Source: Lachnospiraceae bacterium
Lineage (GTDB): Bacteria > Bacillota > Clostridia > Lachnospirales > Lachnospiraceae
DNA: 64,000 bases
Assembly (NCBI GenBank): GCA_017552985.1
Contig: JAFZNO010000023.1
Location: 1-64,000, forward strand
Reading direction: 5' to 3'
In this document: positions 38,408-47,571 of the stretch, piece after piece
Position numbering within the stretch: the first letter of the stretch is position 1
How the letters are laid out: each line of letters starts with the position of its first letter
The notes under the pieces: generated by a model
What the model was told of the DNA's origin: nothing
Databases searched by the model: none
Seen by the model: only the letters and a program-made list of their open reading frames with translations
Position numbers and translations under genes: made by a program

Positions 38408-40030
38408 ATGGCTGAGCAGAAAATGAGATATCTTGCAACGCGGCAGGCGGGTGATCCGCTTCCGGGCGAGGAAGGCGCGGCAAACGAGGGTGCCAAGGAG
38501 CCTGGCGAAGGCGCGGGAAAGCCCACCGGTTTGCCTGCGGGCGCGCGGGGGAGTAAGGATTCCGATGAGATCTGGGTGAAGAAGGATTACCTTTTGTTTG
38601 ATCTGGACGGTACGCTGACGGATCCGAAGATCGGGATCACGACCTGCGTGCAATACGCGCTGAAATCTTTTGGCATCGACGAGCCTGACCTCGATAAGCT
38701 GGAACCCTTTATCGGACCGCCTCTGCTGGACAGTTTCAAGCAGTTCTATGGCTTTGACGACAAAAAAGCGCAGGAAGCGGTGGAGAAATACCGTGAGCGC
38801 TTTAAGGAAAAGGGAATGTTTGAAAATGAGATCTACGCAGGGGTCCCTGAGATGTTAAAGCGCCTGAAGATGCGTGGCCTCCACCTTGGCGTAGCCTCCA
38901 GCAAGCCGACGGTTTTCGTAGAACAGATCCTCGAGCATTTCCAGATCAAGGATTACTTTGAAGTCATCGTTGGCAGCGAGCTCGACGGGACGCGGGCGGA
39001 TAAGGCTGAGGTCATTTTGGAAGCGCTCCGCAGGTTTTCTTCCAAAGGCACCGTGCAGAAGCACAGGGTCCTCATGATCGGCGACCGCAGCTATGACGTG
39101 GACGGCGCTAAGCGCGTGAGCATCGAGTCCGTAGGCGTAACTTATGGCTACGGCGACATGCAGGAGCTGATGGAGGCCCATGCCGATTATATCGTGCGTT
39201 CCGTCGAAGAACTAAAGCGCTTCCTGTTGCGCGGCTTTGAGGACGTGGAAAAGATCCTCACAACCGGTCAAAAGACGTGGCTGTTGATCTCGCAGTTTGT
39301 GCTCTTCCTTGCGGCCCGGGAGCTGGTGAAGAATTTGGGCTTAGTGGCAGCGGCAAGTCTCGGCATGAAAACCGTTTCGGATGACCTAGGCATGTTGATC
39401 CTCGGCTTGGCCTACGTGGCGGCTGGATTTGGCATTTTTAAGGTGTCGAAGGGCATCATTCAGAGAATGAAAGATGACATGCACCTGACGCACTTAAGAC
39501 CGGAACCCCGGAGCAATTACTGGATCCTCGGCATTTCAACCATCGCGCTGGCTCTTGGCGTGACAATGCTGATGAACCTGAGCGGATTTGGTGAGGATAC
39601 GGGGAGCTTCCAAAAGATAGCATCAAACCTGGGACAAGCTTCCCTTTGGACTTCGCTGATCACCTATGGCTTGATCGTACCCGTTGCGGAAGAGATGCTG
39701 TTCCGCGGAATTGCATTTGGCTACGCAAGGAAATTCTTTGACGTGCGGACGGCGATCATCGGCTCCGCAATTCTGTACGGCGCATATTGCGGCGACATGG
39801 TACAGGCTTTGTTCCTCACAGTCATGGGTTACTTTATGGCTTATGCCTATGAGTATTTCGGGAGCTTTTTGGTACCCGTTCTGATGCACGTCGGAATGAA
39901 CGTCGTGCTATTGCTGGCAGAGTATTTGGGACTTGGCCAAACGTTCTTCCAAAGCTGGCCGTCCTGCGCGATCTTCATGATCGCAGGCTGCGTTGGCGTG
40001 ATCTATTTGGCAAGAAAAAAGAAGATTTAA
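38408..40030 (+). CDS. HAD phosphatase fused to a CPBP-family membrane protease
   Basis: A 540-residue fusion in one uninterrupted frame. Residues about 1-55 are a Gly/Glu-rich disordered head. Residues about 60-270 are a HAD hydrolase of the phosphoglycolate phosphatase type: DLDGTLTD with Asp65 and Asp67, VASSKPT and MIGDRSYDVDGA. Residues about 280-540 have about seven membrane helices with the CPBP/Abi signature EEMLFRG (Glu428-Glu429), and the late motif LMHVGMNVV. CPBP proteins are Rce1-like proteases, some involved in bacteriocin immunity. I know both families only as separate proteins. A frameshift join is unlikely because both halves are intact. It is last in the run, before a terminator. 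Confidence 0.88.
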   Translation: MAEQKMRYLATRQAGDPLPGEEGAANEGAKEPGEGAGKPTGLPAGARGSKDSDEIWVKKDYLLFDLDGTLTDPKIGITTCVQYALKSFGIDEPDLDKLEPFIGPPLLDSFKQFYGFDDKKAQEAVEKYRERFKEKGMFENEIYAGVPEMLKRLKMRGLHLGVASSKPTVFVEQILEHFQIKDYFEVIVGSELDGTRADKAEVILEALRRFSSKGTVQKHRVLMIGDRSYDVDGAKRVSIESVGVTYGYGDMQELMEAHADYIVRSVEELKRFLLRGFEDVEKILTTGQKTWLLISQFVLFLAARELVKNLGLVAAASLGMKTVSDDLGMLILGLAYVAAGFGIFKVSKGIIQRMKDDMHLTHLRPEPRSNYWILGISTIALALGVTMLMNLSGFGEDTGSFQKIASNLGQASLWTSLITYGLIVPVAEEMLFRGIAFGYARKFFDVRTAIIGSAILYGAYCGDMVQALFLTVMGYFMAYAYEYFGSFLVPVLMHVGMNVVLLLAEYLGLGQTFFQSWPSCAIFMIAGCVGVIYLARKKKI

Positions 40031-40035
40031 TCATG

Positions 40036-40077
40036 ACCCCGGGTAGAAAAGACTAGTTTTCTCATTCCGGGGTTTTT
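40036..40077 (+). terminator. Terminator ending the aguA-HAD run
   Basis: Outer 7-bp stem (40036-40042 with 40067-40073), inner 6-bp stem (40045-40050 with 40057-40062), then TTTTT. Confidence 0.85.
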
Positions 40078-40130
40078 CTTGTGAAAGAACCCAAAAACTT
40101 AAAAATAGACAAAGTAAGGCGTTTTGTTTA

Positions 40131-40158
40131 TTGAAGTAGGGGGGGAATTGAGTATAAT
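40131..40158 (+). promoter_or_regulatory. Promoter of the O-antigen-ligase-like gene
   Basis: TTGAAG (40131-40136), 16 bp with a run of eight Gs, TATAAT (40153-40158). Its expected start is about 45 nt before the GTG at 40209. Confidence 0.7.
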
Positions 40159-40208
40159 AGAATTGTAATGCATACTCTGTTATGCCAAATGAGGAGCAAG
40201 GGGATTTC

Positions 40209-41804
40209 GTGAAGGATTTATGCGGAAAAGTTTGGGATAAACGAAAAATGCTGGCCATGGCATATTCGCTTTTCATTTTTCTGATACTTCCGTTGTATAT
40301 GAAAAACGGATTTGTCATGATCGGCGATGCCAAGTATGAGCTGTATTTTAAGGGGACGGTTCTTATGGCCGGCATGAGCCTTTTGATGCTGCTTTCCGGT
40401 ATCATAAGCGGGAAGGCGGAACTGAAAAAAGAAAGATCTTATGCTGAGATCATGGCGATTTTCTTTGTTTTTGTCACGCTGGTCAGCATGTTCCTCGGCA
40501 TGGATGACCGCATCGCCACGTGGGGATATACGGATTGGCACATGGGCGGGATCACGCAGCTGACGACCATTCTGGGTTTCTTAGTCATGAAAAACTGGAC
40601 GGAGAATGACCGGTGGAGCTGGATCTTTCTGGGGATCAGTTCGCTGATCGTATGTGGCTTGTCCGTGGCAAACAGGCATGGCGCCGATCCCCTCAACGTA
40701 TACGGCGGAATGGATTGGCTCGCATGGAACCGCAGAAATCTGATCGCAACCATTGGAAACATCAACTGGGCATGTTGCTTTATGGCGATCGGCATGCCGC
40801 TGCTTTTGTGGGTGGCATGGACCGTAGAAGGCAAGCTAAAAATCTTGGGATACGTTGGCGCGTGGATCGCCATCGCGGGGATATGGTTACAGGGAAGCGA
40901 TTCGGGCATTTTTGACCTTGCCGTGATCATGGCAGTGCTGTTATGGATTTCGGCAGATCGCTATGACAGGTTGCTTAGGACGATTGAGATCATAACTCTG
41001 ATCCCTCTTTTTTGGAGCGTTTATTCCATCTTTCAGTTTCGGCTGGTCATGCCGGTAGAAACGGATATCTCGGGAAAGTGCTATACCTTGTTATGGCTGG
41101 TCCCGTTGGCTGCGTGTCTGATCATCCGGTACGGCGCCGGGAAATTGGCGAAAAGCGGAGGGGAGACCTGCAGGCTGAAAAAACCAATCCGCATCGGAAT
41201 TGTAGTGGCAGTGGTGGCCGGAGCGGGCATATTTGCATTGTGCCAGATCTCAGACGACGTCTGGGCGGCTTTTGGAAAAATAGGCGTTTTAAGATTCAAC
41301 GATTCCTGGGGAAGCTTGCGGGGAGGCGTATGGAAAGCATCCATACGGTGCTTTGGGAAAATGGGCCTTTCACAAAAGTTGTTTGGTGCCGGTCCCGATT
41401 GCTATGCACTTCTTCTGGAAAGCATGGGTACAAGATTTACGGCAGAGGGCCAATGGGCGAACGCCGTATATGCCAATGCGCATAATGAATTCCTGACAAT
41501 GCTGATCAACGAGGGGATTCTTGGCGTGGTCACGTATTTTGGAATCTATGCCAGCGTTGCGTTAAAGCTTACGTCAGATAAAAGGATACAACCGAAGTCC
41601 GTTTTGGGCATCATGATTTTAGCCAGTTATTTGGGAAATCAATTTTTTTCTTTTCAACAGATCATTTCTACGCCCGTCATGCTTATGATCTTGGGAATCA
41701 TGGACGCGGAAAATCTGAGGTTGCAAGATGATACAAGAAATGCGAAAATAAGAAAGAATAATAATACAAACAAGAAAAAGCAAGAAAGCGAGGGGAAAAA
41801 ATGA
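40209..41804 (+). CDS. O-antigen ligase family membrane protein
   Basis: A 531-residue polytopic membrane protein with about 12 hydrophobic segments. GTG 40209 is preferred because AAGGGG lies 6 nt before it; ATG 40182 is the alternative. The periplasm-facing loop of the family is recognisable late in the protein: NAHNEFLTMLINEGILGVVT with the conserved His, preceded by LRGGVWKASIRCF and GAGPDCYALL. Members include O-antigen ligases, Wzy polymerases and O-oligosaccharyltransferases that glycosylate proteins. In a Gram-positive cell ligation to a surface protein or polymer is more likely than to LPS. Its stop overlaps the start of the SGNN-repeat surface protein by four bases. Confidence 0.87.
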   Translation: MKDLCGKVWDKRKMLAMAYSLFIFLILPLYMKNGFVMIGDAKYELYFKGTVLMAGMSLLMLLSGIISGKAELKKERSYAEIMAIFFVFVTLVSMFLGMDDRIATWGYTDWHMGGITQLTTILGFLVMKNWTENDRWSWIFLGISSLIVCGLSVANRHGADPLNVYGGMDWLAWNRRNLIATIGNINWACCFMAIGMPLLLWVAWTVEGKLKILGYVGAWIAIAGIWLQGSDSGIFDLAVIMAVLLWISADRYDRLLRTIEIITLIPLFWSVYSIFQFRLVMPVETDISGKCYTLLWLVPLAACLIIRYGAGKLAKSGGETCRLKKPIRIGIVVAVVAGAGIFALCQISDDVWAAFGKIGVLRFNDSWGSLRGGVWKASIRCFGKMGLSQKLFGAGPDCYALLLESMGTRFTAEGQWANAVYANAHNEFLTMLINEGILGVVTYFGIYASVALKLTSDKRIQPKSVLGIMILASYLGNQFFSFQQIISTPVMLMILGIMDAENLRLQDDTRNAKIRKNNNTNKKKQESEGKK

Positions 41805-44443
41805 GTACAAAAAAGCTTTTTAGTTGTCTGGGTTTTGGAATCATTTTGCTTGCGTTTGCGGTGGCTCTGGGAAATGCAAACTACGTGATGCGAGTTTTCG
41901 CTGATGACCCAACCACCACCAGTGGCAACAACACGACCAGCGGCAACAACAGCACCAGTGGCAACAACACCTCCAGCGGTAACAACACGACTAGCGGTAA
42001 CAACACGACGAGTGGGAACAACACGACGAGCGGAAACAACACCGCCAGCGGGAACAATACCGCCAGTGGAAATAACACCGCCAGCGGGAACAATACCGCC
42101 AGTGGGAACAACACCCAGGAGTTGACAATTCCGTTGATTCGCGGGTATGACGGCACGGAGTTCGTTAGGATCGACATGGATGCCTTTGAAAGAGTCCTCG
42201 AAACTGATGATGAACTGATGGAGAATTATTTAGAGGGCTACTATGAGATCCTGTGGTATGTGAATCGTGATTACTTTAGGTCGGCACCGAACGATGAGGC
42301 AAGACTGAACCTTACCCAAGACATGGCGGGCAAGGAAGCATATGCCAAGATTGTCGTTGGACCACACATTCTGACAACCGAGTCGATCACGGTACGGATT
42401 GGACATGCGTATTCTCCTCAGATCACGAAGGATCTGGTGGACTTATACTGTTGCGTTTACGACAGTACTGCATTCCAGGTGACTACGCATAATGCGGAGT
42501 CCTACGTTTGGCACGTGTTAGATGAGAATGGTAACGAAATGTCCCTGGATTACATAAACCAGCACAACCTTGCTTTCGTGGAACCCCACGTTTTCCAATG
42601 GGGCGCGGAGCTTATGTTCTACTATCTGCACCCGGACATGAACGGAAAGTGGATTTATTGTGAGATCACCGGAAACGGAAGAACCGTTTGTACCAGACAG
42701 GCCTTGCTTACCGTAGAAAAGAAGATCAAGTACCTTCAGGCGACGCCGGTAAATTATGAGCAGGCAGTGGCCGGTAACAACGTAATGAACTTTAAAACCA
42801 TCAACATGAGGGAAATGGATTATGCCACCGCGTCCAACGTTCAGTGGTTTTCCAATGGTTCCTACGTTAGCTACAAGGACATGGTAGCCGGAGAGAAGCT
42901 GACCATCCAGTTTGACGTTGAATTGGACGACGGATTTATATTCAATGACGAGCTTTATTGCCACATTCAGCTGCCAGGTGGACTTTATTACGCGCAACAG
43001 GTCCACGACACCGTTTATTCCACTACGCGCGCAACCTTCCAATATGAGTATACCGTTCCGGATACGACAAAGATTACGGACGTGGCAATAAGCACCACGG
43101 TCCCCGTGCAAGGAGCGACGCTGACGAAGGGACGTGTTCCGGAGAATGCGAATTATTATATCGCATCTGAGCTTTGGGCAGAGTATGACGAGAATTTTGA
43201 AGTCGTAGCCTCGCTCATGCCAGGGCACGTTTTTGAGGAAGGAAAAATCTATACGTACACGGCAACCATCTTCACGGATTACCCGTACGAATTTTTGAAC
43301 AATCAAGGTGATTTTGGCGGCGTGTTAACGGTGAACGGAGAGCGCCCCGTATTGTTCGACCAGGAGTATTTGAATTCCATTCGCGATGATTTTGAAAAGA
43401 GATTAGAGTATGGAACTTCGGCATACCACTATTCGTTTTCACCTGATTACAGAGGAAGGATCACCATTTCCAGGACGTTTTTCTCTGAACCGGTAGGAAA
43501 TTATGACAAGGATCTCAAGATTGCCAAGAAATCCCTTACGCTTTATGACACGATCGCAATTGAGTTCAAGGTTGACAAGGCAGCGTTTGACAAAAAGTAT
43601 AAGGATCCTTACGTGATGGTAACCCAGAACGGCAAGGAGAGTAAGCTTACGGAGTATACCATTAGTCCTGATGGAGGATATTACGTGTACACCGTCAGGA
43701 TAGCACCTCACATGATGGGTGACGAGGTGAAGGTGGTGCCGCACGGAACCGGTAAGGTAACGCACGGCTTGGACATGCAGGGCGTGGCCACAAGGTACTC
43801 CGTTAAGAAGTACTGTTATAACATGCTAAAAAAGGATGAGTATCAGGACGACGAATACGCTAACTTTAGAAGACTTTTGGTGGACATCCTTCGCTACGGT
43901 GATGCCGCGCAGATTTATTCAAACTATAAGACGGACGAATTGGTCAGCGGAATCCTTTGGGACTACCAGCTTGAGATGGGAACGGACGTAACGATTCCGA
44001 TGGAATATCAGTCGGTTAAGGACAAGAAGTATGCAGAGGTAAGTGACGCGGATGCACGGGCAAACATTGAAAAGGCAACGCTTTATCTCGAGGCAGCCGT
44101 AAACATCCAGTTCAAGTATACTGCGTCAGACCTTTCCAACCTACGCATTGTCGTGGAGGATGACAACGGAATCCGTGGCACGTATAGCGCAGATGCAAAT
44201 CTGACCGATGCAAACGGATTGTACTATATCTCCTTTGGTGGCCTGAACGCCGGCGAGATGAGGAAGACGGTCTATGCGACGGTGATGAGCGGAAATGATA
44301 AGGTCAGCAATACGTTCCGCTACAGCATTGAATCCTATGCAGCGTCCATGAAGGGCAAGGGCATTCCAAATTTGGACAATCTGCTTGACGCAATGATGCG
44401 CTACGGAGATTCTGCGGCAGTATTTAGTTCCGAAACTCATTAA
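41801..44443 (+). CDS. Surface protein with SGNN repeats and the shared C-terminal domain
   Basis: An 880-residue secreted protein. ATG overlaps the previous stop (ATGA), which implies translational coupling. The signal peptide (residues 1-34, cleavage near VFA-DD) is followed by eleven six-residue repeats TSGNNT (residues 40-105). Ten copies place Thr and one places Ser after Asn-Asn, so each contains an N-X-T/S sequon. Residues about 110-565 hold several unassigned Ig-like or beta-rich domains. Residues about 571-880 are the domain shared with four other proteins here: KKSLTLYDTIAIEF, FRRLLVDILRYGDAAQ, MRKTVYATVM, YSIESYAASM and DAMMRYGDSA. It may be the glycan acceptor of the coupled ligase-like protein (inference). 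Confidence 0.82.
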   Translation: MSTKKLFSCLGFGIILLAFAVALGNANYVMRVFADDPTTTSGNNTTSGNNSTSGNNTSSGNNTTSGNNTTSGNNTTSGNNTASGNNTASGNNTASGNNTASGNNTQELTIPLIRGYDGTEFVRIDMDAFERVLETDDELMENYLEGYYEILWYVNRDYFRSAPNDEARLNLTQDMAGKEAYAKIVVGPHILTTESITVRIGHAYSPQITKDLVDLYCCVYDSTAFQVTTHNAESYVWHVLDENGNEMSLDYINQHNLAFVEPHVFQWGAELMFYYLHPDMNGKWIYCEITGNGRTVCTRQALLTVEKKIKYLQATPVNYEQAVAGNNVMNFKTINMREMDYATASNVQWFSNGSYVSYKDMVAGEKLTIQFDVELDDGFIFNDELYCHIQLPGGLYYAQQVHDTVYSTTRATFQYEYTVPDTTKITDVAISTTVPVQGATLTKGRVPENANYYIASELWAEYDENFEVVASLMPGHVFEEGKIYTYTATIFTDYPYEFLNNQGDFGGVLTVNGERPVLFDQEYLNSIRDDFEKRLEYGTSAYHYSFSPDYRGRITISRTFFSEPVGNYDKDLKIAKKSLTLYDTIAIEFKVDKAAFDKKYKDPYVMVTQNGKESKLTEYTISPDGGYYVYTVRIAPHMMGDEVKVVPHGTGKVTHGLDMQGVATRYSVKKYCYNMLKKDEYQDDEYANFRRLLVDILRYGDAAQIYSNYKTDELVSGILWDYQLEMGTDVTIPMEYQSVKDKKYAEVSDADARANIEKATLYLEAAVNIQFKYTASDLSNLRIVVEDDNGIRGTYSADANLTDANGLYYISFGGLNAGEMRKTVYATVMSGNDKVSNTFRYSIESYAASMKGKGIPNLDNLLDAMMRYGDSAAVFSSETH
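41918..42115 (+). repeat. Eleven 18-bp coding repeats (TSGNNT)
   Basis: The 18-bp unit, close to ACCAGTGGCAACAACACG, repeats eleven times in frame with synonymous drift and a Thr-to-Ala change in the last four copies. Length change by slippage is likely. Confidence 0.92.
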
Positions 44444-44461
44444 TGATTGATTTCAAGAGTG

Positions 44462-44495
44462 CGTGCCATGGAAACGTGGCACGTACCCTTATTTT
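44462..44495 (+). terminator. Terminator with GAAA tetraloop
   Basis: A 9-bp stem (44462-44470 with 44475-44483, one wobble) closed by GAAA, followed by a loose T-rich stretch TACCCTTATTTT. It separates the SGNN protein gene from the sensor genes, though read-through is plausible. Confidence 0.65.
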
Positions 44496-44531
44496 ATGCA
44501 AGAACCTGTGACAAGAAAGGAGGGTGGAGCC

Positions 44532-46262
44532 ATGTTAAAAATGACGGCCGCGCAAAAGCGGATGATCGCCATGTTTTTGATCATTATCTTTCTTGCGGTG
44601 TTATACACGAGCGCGAAGCTCCCTAAGCTTCCCATACATGACGTCCACACTTTTTTATATGCAGGACTTGTGATCGCCTGGGGATTGATGGTGCACCAGA
44701 GGATTGTCAATCCGAAGGTAAGACGTTATTTGGTTGCGGCATCTGTTTTTATGCTGATCCTGTTTCTCTCAAGGCTTGTTCGGTGGAGGTGCCTATATTA
44801 CAACGCCTTCGCGAAGGAATATGCATGGTATGCATATTACGTAAGCTTCGTGGGCGTGCCGATCTGCGCCATTATGGCGGCGCTCTGCGTTGGAAAAGAG
44901 GAAGGGGACAGACCGCTTAGGCACGCAAAATGGCTTTGGCTGATACTGGTTGTATTTACGGTCATTGTGTTTACAAATGGCTGGCATGAGCTGTTCTTCC
45001 GGTTTCAGGATGAAACTCATGAGAATTATGCGTATGGCCCGGCATATTATGCATGCGTTGTTTTGGTGACGCTTCTTGCGGCCGTGGCGATGATCATTAT
45101 TATCCGCCGCTGTCAGGTCACCGCGGTCCGGAAGTATTGGGTGATCCCGGCGGGGGGAATGCTGTTTTTTGGATGTCTGATCGTTTGGTATTACGTCTGC
45201 GGCGGCGCTCCTGACGTTTTTGGACTAAAGCTGTTTCAGCTTCAAGAAACCTTTTGCATGTTTTATGTTTTTCCGTTTGAGAGCATGATCCAGCTTGGCA
45301 TCATGCCGAGCAATACGCGATATGAATTGTTTTTCGAAAACAGTCCCGTCTCCGCCAGTATAAGGGATGAGGAAGGGATCGTGGTCTATGCGTCCAGAAA
45401 GATGATCTCTGAGGATGATGAACACGAAACGTCCGCGGAGAAGCCATGGCAGAGGAACGATACGCTGCGCCGCAACGAAAAGGAAATCCACGGCGGAAAG
45501 ATTGTTTGGTATGAGGATTTAACGGCGATCAGGACGCTGGACCAAGAGATCCGGAACGTGACGGAGGAGCTGGAAGAAGAAAACGAATTGATCCGCCAAG
45601 AAAATGAGATCCGAAGTGAACGCATCCGTTACGAGACGCAAAACCATCTGTACGACAAGATAGCAAAAGCGGTTAAGGAAAAGGCGCTTGCCATTGATAC
45701 GATCCTAACGGAGCTGGTGAATGAGAATGCAAATAATCCGGCGACGGAAAGGGCAGATGGCCTGACGGAAGACGTAAGGCGGCGTCTGATGCAGGCGATG
45801 GTTCTTGGAGCGTACGTAAAGCGCATGGGAAACATGATGCTGATCACGGAGGAGTCGGAGCGGATTTCCACAAAGGAGCTGGGAAGCGCCATCCGGGAAT
45901 CGCTGGAATACTTTGGACTTATGGAGATTCCTCATGACTTTCAGGAAAAAGGGGAAGCGCTTCTGCCGGAGAAGGTGATCCTTTTATCGTATGAACTGCT
46001 GGAAGCAATCTTGGAGAACGTGGGCGAAATATATTCTCTTCTGGTGTTTTTGGACGCCAGGGAGGAATTCCTTCTCCGGATCATGACGGACGTGGAAGAG
46101 CTTCCCGTGGACGAAGGCTGGAGGAGCGAGGAACTCGCGCGTGCAGGCATAACGTTAAAGATTGAAAGCGTTGATGAGACGTGGCGCATTGACCTGCGCT
46201 TTCCTGCTGGCGAAGCTATGGAAAGTGCGTGCAAAGGCGTCGGAAAGGAGGGCGGAGCATGA
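44532..46262 (+). CDS. 7TM sensor histidine kinase-like protein with degenerate ATPase region
   Basis: A 576-residue membrane sensor. ATG 44532 follows AAAGGAGGG; the frame from 44463 lacks a site. About seven hydrophobic helices occupy residues 10-225, like the N-terminal 7TM region of some histidine kinases. A PAS-like segment starts at about residue 263 (YELFFENSPVSASIRDEEGI), followed by a coiled coil (about 335-380) and a helical block with ETQNHLYDKIAKAV, the likely dimerisation part. The last 150 residues have the size of an HATPase but I cannot see the G-box glycines, so catalysis may be lost. It overlaps the second kinase gene by ATGA, suggesting a heteromeric sensor. Confidence 0.8.
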   Translation: MLKMTAAQKRMIAMFLIIIFLAVLYTSAKLPKLPIHDVHTFLYAGLVIAWGLMVHQRIVNPKVRRYLVAASVFMLILFLSRLVRWRCLYYNAFAKEYAWYAYYVSFVGVPICAIMAALCVGKEEGDRPLRHAKWLWLILVVFTVIVFTNGWHELFFRFQDETHENYAYGPAYYACVVLVTLLAAVAMIIIIRRCQVTAVRKYWVIPAGGMLFFGCLIVWYYVCGGAPDVFGLKLFQLQETFCMFYVFPFESMIQLGIMPSNTRYELFFENSPVSASIRDEEGIVVYASRKMISEDDEHETSAEKPWQRNDTLRRNEKEIHGGKIVWYEDLTAIRTLDQEIRNVTEELEEENELIRQENEIRSERIRYETQNHLYDKIAKAVKEKALAIDTILTELVNENANNPATERADGLTEDVRRRLMQAMVLGAYVKRMGNMMLITEESERISTKELGSAIRESLEYFGLMEIPHDFQEKGEALLPEKVILLSYELLEAILENVGEIYSLLVFLDAREEFLLRIMTDVEELPVDEGWRSEELARAGITLKIESVDETWRIDLRFPAGEAMESACKGVGKEGGA

Positions 46263-47503
46263 CCTTCCTTACGATCCCTTACGTGGCACAGGGGCTTTTG
46301 ACCCTTTGGGTTTCCCTTGTGCAAATGCTATTGTTTTTTAATCTTTTCCGGTATTTCCAGATCGGGAAAAGAAGAACAAAATCCAGATGTATCCTGCTTT
46401 GCATTGTGAATTTTGTTTTGGTGCAAATATTGTTCCAACAGATGATGGATGAAACGTCCTTTCCCGTGGTTTTACCGCTTTGGATGCTTCTTCTCGTCAT
46501 TCTTATGCTCACCGTCTTTGCGGTGGCGGAACAGTACCGGATCGCGAAGTGGAACCAGTCCCACGTCTCTGCCACGTCGATCAAGGAGGCAGTGGACGCT
46601 TTGCCGACAGGCCTTTGTTTTTCGCTGCCGGAGGGGCTGCCGCTCCTTGTGAATGAAAAGATGGATAAGCTCTCGAAAGAGCTTTTGGGAAAGCCTTTGC
46701 TGAATGCAAAGAATGCCTGGGAAGCCCTTGCAAGTGAGAATGCAAAAGGGCTGATCAAAAACGGGCCTGAACCGATTCATGCTTTGGCAAATGGGCAGGT
46801 TTACAGCTTCCGGAGGGAAGAGCTGAACCTGAAAGAAGGAAAAGTGTGCGTCATCGTGGCAACGGACGTAACGGAAGAGTATTCCAGAACAAAGGAACTC
46901 GGGGAGAAGCAAAGGAAAGCAAGGGTGATCAACGCCAGACTGAAATCTCTTCTGGATACGATCGAGTACGTGACCATGAGCAGGGAGCTTTTACAACTGA
47001 AGATCGCGTTGCACGACAATCTTGGCAGGAGCCTTTTGTCGGCAAAGCGTTACGTATTAAACCCGTCTTCCGTTGATCCCATGGAACTCCTCGCCATCTG
47101 GAAAAATAACTTGAGTCACCTGATCGGTGAGACTCCGGAGGAGTGGCAGATTCCCTATTACGTTGCCAAAAAGGAAGCGGCGACAATGGGGATCGACCTG
47201 CAGATCGTTGGAACGCTTCCGGAGGAAGAGAGGTTATTGCCCTTGATCGATCAGGCCATTTCCACGCACGTCATCAACGTGCTCCGTCATGCGGACGGTC
47301 ACGTTGCCATGGTAAGCGTCCTGGAGGAAGAAAAGGAATATTGCCTTACTTTCACGAACGACGGTAATGCGCCATCCGGCGAGATTCATGAGACGGGCGG
47401 CCTTGGAAATCTAAAACGACAGGTGGAGGCATTGGGCGGAAGCATGGAGCTTTCCGCGACCCCGAGATTTCAAATGTCCATCCGTCTGCCCAAGAAGGCA
47501 TAA
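46259..47503 (+). CDS. Sensor histidine kinase, NarX/LiaS-like
   Basis: A 414-residue kinase that begins within the previous stop codon (ATGA). Two or three membrane helices lie in residues 1-90. A PAS-like segment follows (DALPTGLCFSLPEGLPLLVN). The phosphoacceptor box LKIALHDNLGRSLL has His252, in the HisKA_3-type HDxxG form. The ATPase part has the N-box HVINVLRHADG and G-box GGLGNLKRQVEALGGSMEL. It should phosphorylate the NarL-type regulator encoded 68 bp downstream. The input signal is unknown; gene order ties it to the surface-protein island. Confidence 0.9.
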   Translation: MTFLTIPYVAQGLLTLWVSLVQMLLFFNLFRYFQIGKRRTKSRCILLCIVNFVLVQILFQQMMDETSFPVVLPLWMLLLVILMLTVFAVAEQYRIAKWNQSHVSATSIKEAVDALPTGLCFSLPEGLPLLVNEKMDKLSKELLGKPLLNAKNAWEALASENAKGLIKNGPEPIHALANGQVYSFRREELNLKEGKVCVIVATDVTEEYSRTKELGEKQRKARVINARLKSLLDTIEYVTMSRELLQLKIALHDNLGRSLLSAKRYVLNPSSVDPMELLAIWKNNLSHLIGETPEEWQIPYYVAKKEAATMGIDLQIVGTLPEEERLLPLIDQAISTHVINVLRHADGHVAMVSVLEEEKEYCLTFTNDGNAPSGEIHETGGLGNLKRQVEALGGSMELSATPRFQMSIRLPKKA

Positions 47504-47571
47504 TGAAATTTTGATGAGGAAAACGTCAGTATCTTGCTGGCGGATGAGACGTACGTAAGGGAGGTCATGAC

